DNA of 64,000 nucleotides, from contig OY743170.1 of NCBI GenBank assembly GCA_963555705.1, positions 32,067,362-32,131,361 of the forward strand. Reading direction: 5' to 3'. Origin of the DNA: Ligustrum vulgare. Lineage: Eukaryota > Streptophyta > Magnoliopsida > Lamiales > Oleaceae. A model generated the notes under the pieces. The model worked only from the letters and a program-made list of their open reading frames with translations, was not told where the DNA came from and did no database searches. The translations under genes and the position numbers were made by a program. Shown piece by piece: positions 58,890-64,000 of the stretch (positions are counted from its first letter, which is position 1; each line of letters starts with the position of its first letter).

Positions 58890-59051
58890 CTAGTGTTTCA
58901 CCCGTTCGATGTACGACATTATGTTCAAACATATAATTGCGACTTCAATATTTTCTATTTTTTTTTTAATTATATGTCAAACATGTGTATAATGAAATAG
59001 ATAGAAAAATAATAAAGTGATAGAAAACTTAATAGAGTTGCAATGTTTCCA

Positions 59052-59960
59052 CTATAAATTTTGAAAAACTTCTATATAAATTACATTCGTAGTTGAGTTT
59101 GTTCTATTTCTATCTTTATTGCAAATGACTATCAACAAACCACTGCGATTCATCACTCTAGAGACTGCAAAATACAACAGTCCATGGCTGAAAACTGACT
59201 TCTTTAAATAAAGATCAACCTTGAAAATGATTTCCCTTGACTCTTATTGATATTCATAGCATACGTAGCTACCAACTGAAATTGTCGCCTCTTGAACTTG
59301 AAAAACAATCTTGCACGTGTTTGATTTAAAAGATGGAAAATTGATGGTAAGAAAATATGTTCTAGGAATTGATTTTCCAGAAAATTATTTTCTTGAAAAT
59401 GTCAATTGGAAGTGTCGGGTTAAAAAGTAGGAAATTTTCCTGAATTTATTGTTTGATTGATATTATTTTTCATTGCAAATAAAACAAAGTTAAGCTATTT
59501 TAATTATTATTTTTCATTGCAAATAAAACAAAGTTAAGCTATTGAAAAAATTATTATTTTTTTTATTTTTCACTCATTTGTACTTGATATAAGTAATCAA
59601 ACGTGATGAAAAATATTCGAGGAAAATGAGTTAAGTGTACTTTAATTGATTGTACCTCGAAAAATATTTTTCGAGGAAATCTTCTAATCAAACACCAAAC
59701 AAATACAAAATGGGAAAAATATTTTCCATAATTTGATATTTTCCATACAAATGATAGTGAATCAAACACATCTTAAATTGTGTCAGTCCATCATCGAAAT
59801 AAAAAACTTGTACCTTGCAAGATTACTATCGAGAAATTTTGCTTCAACAACGTGATTTTCAAGTTTTGTAACAATTAATCTCGTACTATTACGCATTCCT
59901 ACAAAGTGATAAACATTCCGCAACAATATAAAGTTATAATCATTACATAATAAATTTGAA
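59052..59960 (-). pseudogene. Helitron RepHel helicase C-terminus, split by a MITE
   Basis: Minus strand, in order: MRNSTRLIVTKLENHVVEA (59770 side), MITE, KFKRRQFQLVATYAMNINKS with SQGKSFSRL, then after a stop and shift VFSHGLLYFAVSRV, GLLIVI and NVIYIEVFQNL with stop at 59052-59054. This is the PIF1/Helitron helicase C-terminal block (GTRL.V, RRQFP, TINKSQGQ, FSHGQLYVA.SR, NVVY.EV). The Gln of SQGQ is Lys and a stop interrupts it, so it is inactive. Confidence 0.85.
59316..59769. mobile_element. MITE inside the Helitron helicase
   Basis: Inverted ends CGTGTTTGATT and GAATCAAACAC with TTTTCC/GGAAAA-rich arms. Flanks ATCTTGCA and ATCTTAAA match in 6 of 8, suggesting a worn hAT-type 8-bp duplication. 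The helicase text is cut precisely here. Confidence 0.75.
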
Positions 59961-60000
59961 AATATTTTTTGTTTGTACTCACAAAAAAGGAGAATTTTTT

Positions 60001-62150
60001 TGCAACAAAAATTATATGAACTATTTAATTTCAAAAATAAATAATAAGAGAAAAAATTCAATAAATCTAGGCAAATATAGCTATTGTTCGGGAACAAAAA
60101 AGAAATGCTGGTTTATAATTCATGTGCCCAAACCGAGGCCTGAGGCAGTCTAACAAAGGGGCAAAATTCACTGAAATTTGCGGATCCCAATTTTTAGTGA
60201 AGTGCTTAACTCAATTTCTTTGAGTCTGACTGATTGAATATGCTTTCTTGTGCATGGAAAAATGGTGAGTAGCAGATGGGACAATGTCAGTGTTTGTTCA
60301 TTGGTTTTATAAATAGTATGTGGTCGAATGTACAGTATAAACAACGTGTAATATATAAATGCAATAATCGTACATAAATTTATAATTCGTTTAAAATTAA
60401 AATTTTTAATTACAAAATGATATAAAGTACATAAAATGGTCAAAACTAATATAAAAAAGTTAAGTGAAAAAGTTGTAAATTAAAATAATATAAAGATTTA
60501 ATCGTTAAATAATAAGTTTGAAAATAATTTTTATTTTTACTTAAAAAAAAAAGGAAAATAATTTTGAAAATATATATTCAATTATTGCTACAAAAATTAC
60601 TTTAAATATTTTATTTAAAAATAAATAATAAAAAATATTTTAAAAAGTAAAAAATTTAATAAGCCTAGGTAAATATAGTAGTGGTTCGAATATAATCCAA
60701 ATGTAAAACTTAAATAGTCAACACATGAATTAACCAAATAGTTAATCATATTGTAATCAAACATTTATTAACCAAATAAATATTAATCAAATAGTTAATA
60801 ACATTGTATTAACACATAGTGTTCATATTGAATCACTAAATATTAACCAAATAGTTAATTATATTATAATCAAACATTTATTAGCCAAATATAGTTAACA
60901 TAAAGATTTAATCATTACTTAATAAGCTCATTTTTGGTATTCATTAAAAAGAAAAAATATATATATTTTTATTATAGTATTCAATTTTAATCACACATTT
61001 CAATATGAAAGTATTCTACACATAAATTTTTTTTTTCATTTTTTTACCACACAAAATCACTATTAAATTCAAAACATTTTTTAAATAATGTACATCAAGT
61101 TTGGAAATAATTTTTGTTTTTACTTAACAAAAATAAAAGGGAGAATAATTTTTAAAATATACATCTAGAAAAGTTTTGCTACAAAAATTGCCTTAACTAT
61201 TTAATTTAAAAATTTAACAAACTTAGATAAATATAGTAGTGATTTGAAAATAATCCAAATGCAAACTTAAATAGGCAAGCATTCATTAACCAAATAAATA
61301 TTTATCAAATAATTAATCATATTGTAGTCAAACATCCATTAACTAAATTGTATTCACACGGAACTGTTCGGCGACTTACCTGGGTGTTTTTTTTTTTTTT
61401 TTTTTTGGTATTTTCTAGGTAGATGTGTGGTTGAAAATTAGAGAGAGAAAATGTATGTGATTAAAAAGTAGTTTGAAAAATTATGTTGTTTATAAATTTG
61501 TTTATAAATTGTAATCATTGTTTAAAAAGTAGTTTGGAAAATTTGTTTAACTATATTAACCAAATAGTTAAACCGCATTATGTTAATACCATGTGTTCAC
61601 ACTAAACAACTACCTTACTTTTAAATATATAAAGATAATATAGATTTATAATTTTGAGGTAAAATGTGTGGTTAAAAAATGATTTGAAAAATTGTGTGAT
61701 TTATAAATCTTTTGTAAACTTTTTACCAAACGGTAATGTCTTCGGAAAACTGTTAAATTCGGTGCTAATTGAAGAGGCTTCGGTTGAGTCTTAACGTGGA
61801 CGTAGGCCATTTGGTTTCTTGCAAAAATCCCTTCGAGTTCTTGCTGTGCTTGTTTCTATTGAGCTCATCAATATCATAATAATATAGCCATAAACAAGAT
61901 ATAAAGAAATAAACCATGAAAGCCTTCTTTTCCTTATTATTATTTTTTTATATATTTTTTTTTTTTTGAACTTCGACCTCTTTTGTAAGAACAAATTAGC
62001 AAAATAAAAAATAAAGAACAAACAAACAAAACCCAGAATTCAAAACTCCATTCATGACATAATCCACCATCCTTAAGATCCATTAATTCCCAGAATTCTC
62101 TAAACTATTAAACCAAAAACAAGTTTGTACGGCCCATTTTTCAGTCCAGA
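60001..62150. other. AT-rich DNA with short repeats
   Basis: No gene. Repeated TTAACCAAATA / AATCAAACATTTATTA strings occur at 60715-60900, 61270-61350 and 61555-61580. MITE copies, reversed, at 61385-61520 and 61620-61735. Confidence 0.45.
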
Positions 62151-62152
62151 AT

Positions 62153-64000
62153 TGTTGCAGCCCAAACTATTTACATTGCTGTGTTTTGGACCAAAATGTG
62201 ATGGAAGCCCAAGCCTTATGACCCGGTTCCAACCCAATTCTTACACCGCCTTATTTTCACACCGTTGGATCATTTTGGAATCATCACCACCGTTCATTTG
62301 AGGATAAGGAGTGACTCAGGCTCTTCATTTCCGACACTTCTCCAGAATCATCCATTCTGATTCTCTCATCTTCGTATCTCTCATTCTACAGAAAACCTTC
62401 AGATTAACTTCTAATTTCTCGCATATTTTCTTAGTGGTTTTTACTGATTCTTTGTGTAAATCAGTATTACTTTGTGGTCTTTATACAGATCTTGGTTCTG
62501 TGCACTATACTTTGTGGTTTTACGAGTTTTGTTTTAGGTTTTCTGATTTCTTTGTTTAGAGACGTGAATCTGTGTATTTGATGTTACATATCTTTGTGGT
62601 TTGAAGATTTATAAAAGTTTTTGAATTTTTGTTTGAATTATTGTTTCTTGTACGCTTTGTGGTTGTTTCTGGGTATCGATATATTAACAGTGGTATCAGA
62701 GCCTTAGGGTTTGTGTTATAAAGGCTGATTTTGACTCAGATTTTGTTAGATCCAGGATTTTTCTGTACGGATCTGTGTTTTTTGAGAATTTCTTTGTGGT
62801 TTCAGTTTATAACGTTTTAGGGTTTTTTCAGTTCTTGGTGGTGATCTTTGAGAAAATTTCCTTTCTTAAAGTTTCTTGAAAACCCTTTGTAAACAAGTTT
62901 ATGATTCTGAATTTTTCTCAGTTTTTGAAACTGTTTGAAAATTTTTCATACCTTCTTCGTGGTTCAGAAATTACTTTGTGGTATTACTGTTTAAAACCTA
63001 TTTTTAAATTAGGTTTTCTTAAGATCTTTTGGATTTTATTCTGAGTCATATATAATTTTTTGGGATCTTTATTTTGTTTCTTGGGTTTCAGTATATTTTC
63101 TTTATAAATATACTGAATCTTATACATTGGATCCTACATTTCCTTGTTGGCTGATCTTCGTAACATTACTGGAACTTGGTGACATTGAGCCTGTGGGTTC
63201 TGAATTTTTGTGGAAGATAATTTCTGTGCTGCTGCGCTCATATAAATTTGCATCAGGTGATCTCTTTCTAATTACTGCAATTCATACTGATTTGTTTTCA
63301 ATTCTTGGTTCTTTCCTAAATTTCTCTGTTGAAGCCTATTCTTGGACCCCAATTCTTACCTTTGTCCAGGATTCCTTGAGAATCCGGGAATCTGAGGGAG
63401 CTTGGGCTGACCCATAAATAGGTTGAGGGATATACTGGGAGAACTTGCTTTCTATACATTAGTATTGTGTAGTCATTTGATCAACTTGATTAGTGTTTGA
63501 ATTGTAATCACCTTGATTGCCTTGTTGTTTCATAAATTGTTTGAAACTATATTTTTATATCTTGATCTTTGTGGAATATTTATTCATAATTCTTGGGTTT
63601 CTGTGTTTTATACTTTGTTCTTCATTCTGACTGACTGACTTTTTTTTTTTTTTTTTTTTTGAAATAACAAAGCCTTCAATTTAATAATTCTCTAAAATCT
63701 TTTGGTCATTACTTCAATGGCTACTATGAAAAGTAGATGTTGAAGTATGGAATGGAAAGGGAGACTTTAATCTCTGGAGCCAGAAAATGAAGGCTTTATT
63801 ACTTCAAATGAAATGTGCTAAGGCTATAGATAGGTCCTGCCCTCTTGATACCCCTCAGGATAGACAACTTGAAATGGATGAAATTGCATGGAGTACTCTG
63901 TTCTTACACTTATCTGATAATGTCATTAGACAAGTAGGCAAGAGTAAAACTACTATGGAATTATGGGATAAACTGGAAGAAGTTTTTGATACTGTGTCTT
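62153..64000 (+). mobile_element. Ty1/copia 5' end: LTR, primer site, leader, gag start
   Basis: LTR ends ...TTAACA at 62689; its start is probably TGTTGCAGCC at 62153 (TGTT/AACA ends) or possibly TGTACGG at 62126. The primer site TGGTATCAGAGCC, a perfect tRNA-Met(i) match, is at 62691-62703. A 1-kb leader follows and gag begins near 63717 and runs off the window. Confidence 0.85.
63717..64000 (+). pseudogene. copia gag N-terminus, frameshifted at start
   Basis: From 63733 the frame reads VDVEVWNGKGDFNLWSQKMK, then CAKAID, AWSTLFLHLSDNVIRQV and ELWDKLEEVFDT, the copia gag N-terminal domain. The ATG at 63717 (MATMK) is one base out of frame with it and leads to TGA within nine codons; an extra A in AAAA at about 63729 would explain it. 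The rest lies beyond the window. Confidence 0.8.

Larger units (their letters stand above)
58890..60000 (-). mobile_element. Helitron 3' part with helicase C-terminus
   Basis: The minus strand ends ...GGGTGAAACACTAG followed by T, the CTAG|T Helitron 3' terminus, preceded by a GTCGTACATCGAACGGG stretch that can form a short stem. Upstream lies the PIF1-like helicase C-terminal coding sequence (59052-59315, 59770-59960). The 5' end was not found. Confidence 0.75.

Overview
This is nuclear DNA of a flowering plant, probably a eudicot. Spliced genes with GT-AG introns and plant gene families (NPF transporter, plant-type multidomain FKBP, single-finger C2H2 factor with an EAR motif) sit in AT-rich DNA crowded with plant transposons. 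No tRNA, rRNA, CRISPR or operon-like feature was seen.

Three host genes can be read. 12041-14751 (+) is an NPF/NRT1-PTR transporter whose first exon is not visible. 29605-32655 (+) is a 12-exon FKBP immunophilin (three FKBP domains plus TPR) with one damaged splice donor. 46955-47710 (+) is an intact single-exon C2H2 zinc-finger protein. A P450 pseudogene on the minus strand lies just 3' of the NPF gene and is split by a Mutator-like element.

1-11645 is a minus-strand Ty1/copia element cut up by nested insertions: a gag-only Ty3/gypsy element (1442-6528) that itself holds a solo LTR (3463-4476), a hAT-type MITE (6798-7283), a Pack-MULE with a captured GnTII fragment (8038-8965), and a gypsy solo LTR (9879-11296). 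14952-19003 is a decayed FAR1-type MULE. 19665-26000 holds a MULE end, a copia deletion derivative, a 2.9-kb solo LTR and a gypsy gag remnant. 26773-29351 is a MULE carrying GRF and CCHC zinc-finger coding sequence, just upstream of the FKBP gene. 32745-35736 is a very young non-autonomous LTR element 90 bp past the FKBP stop codon. 36420-46180 holds copia and LINE pieces, with a LARD-like element (39010-45987) inserted in the LINE tail. The right part (49870-64000) contains LTR fragments, an ABF/AREB bZIP fragment, a CACTA-type terminus with 35-bp repeats, a Helitron helicase end split by a MITE, and the 5' end of a copia element running off the window.

The most interesting signal is shared by three otherwise diverged LTR subfamilies (1442-6528, 3463-4476, 32745-35736). 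Their U3 regions carry 6-10 copies of the dyad TTACGGCCGTAA/TTACGGCCGTGA, set mostly as pairs 20-22 bp apart. Downstream of the TATA box, the transcribed part of the LTR carries two or three tandem stem-loops with a fixed frame (GAAC GCCA CAA ... TTG ATAA GTTC) and inner stems that change by compensatory substitution. In two subfamilies another compensated hairpin closes the LTR next to the tRNA-Met primer-binding site. This looks like a conserved enhancer plus a structured RNA leader, which I do not recognise from any described element.
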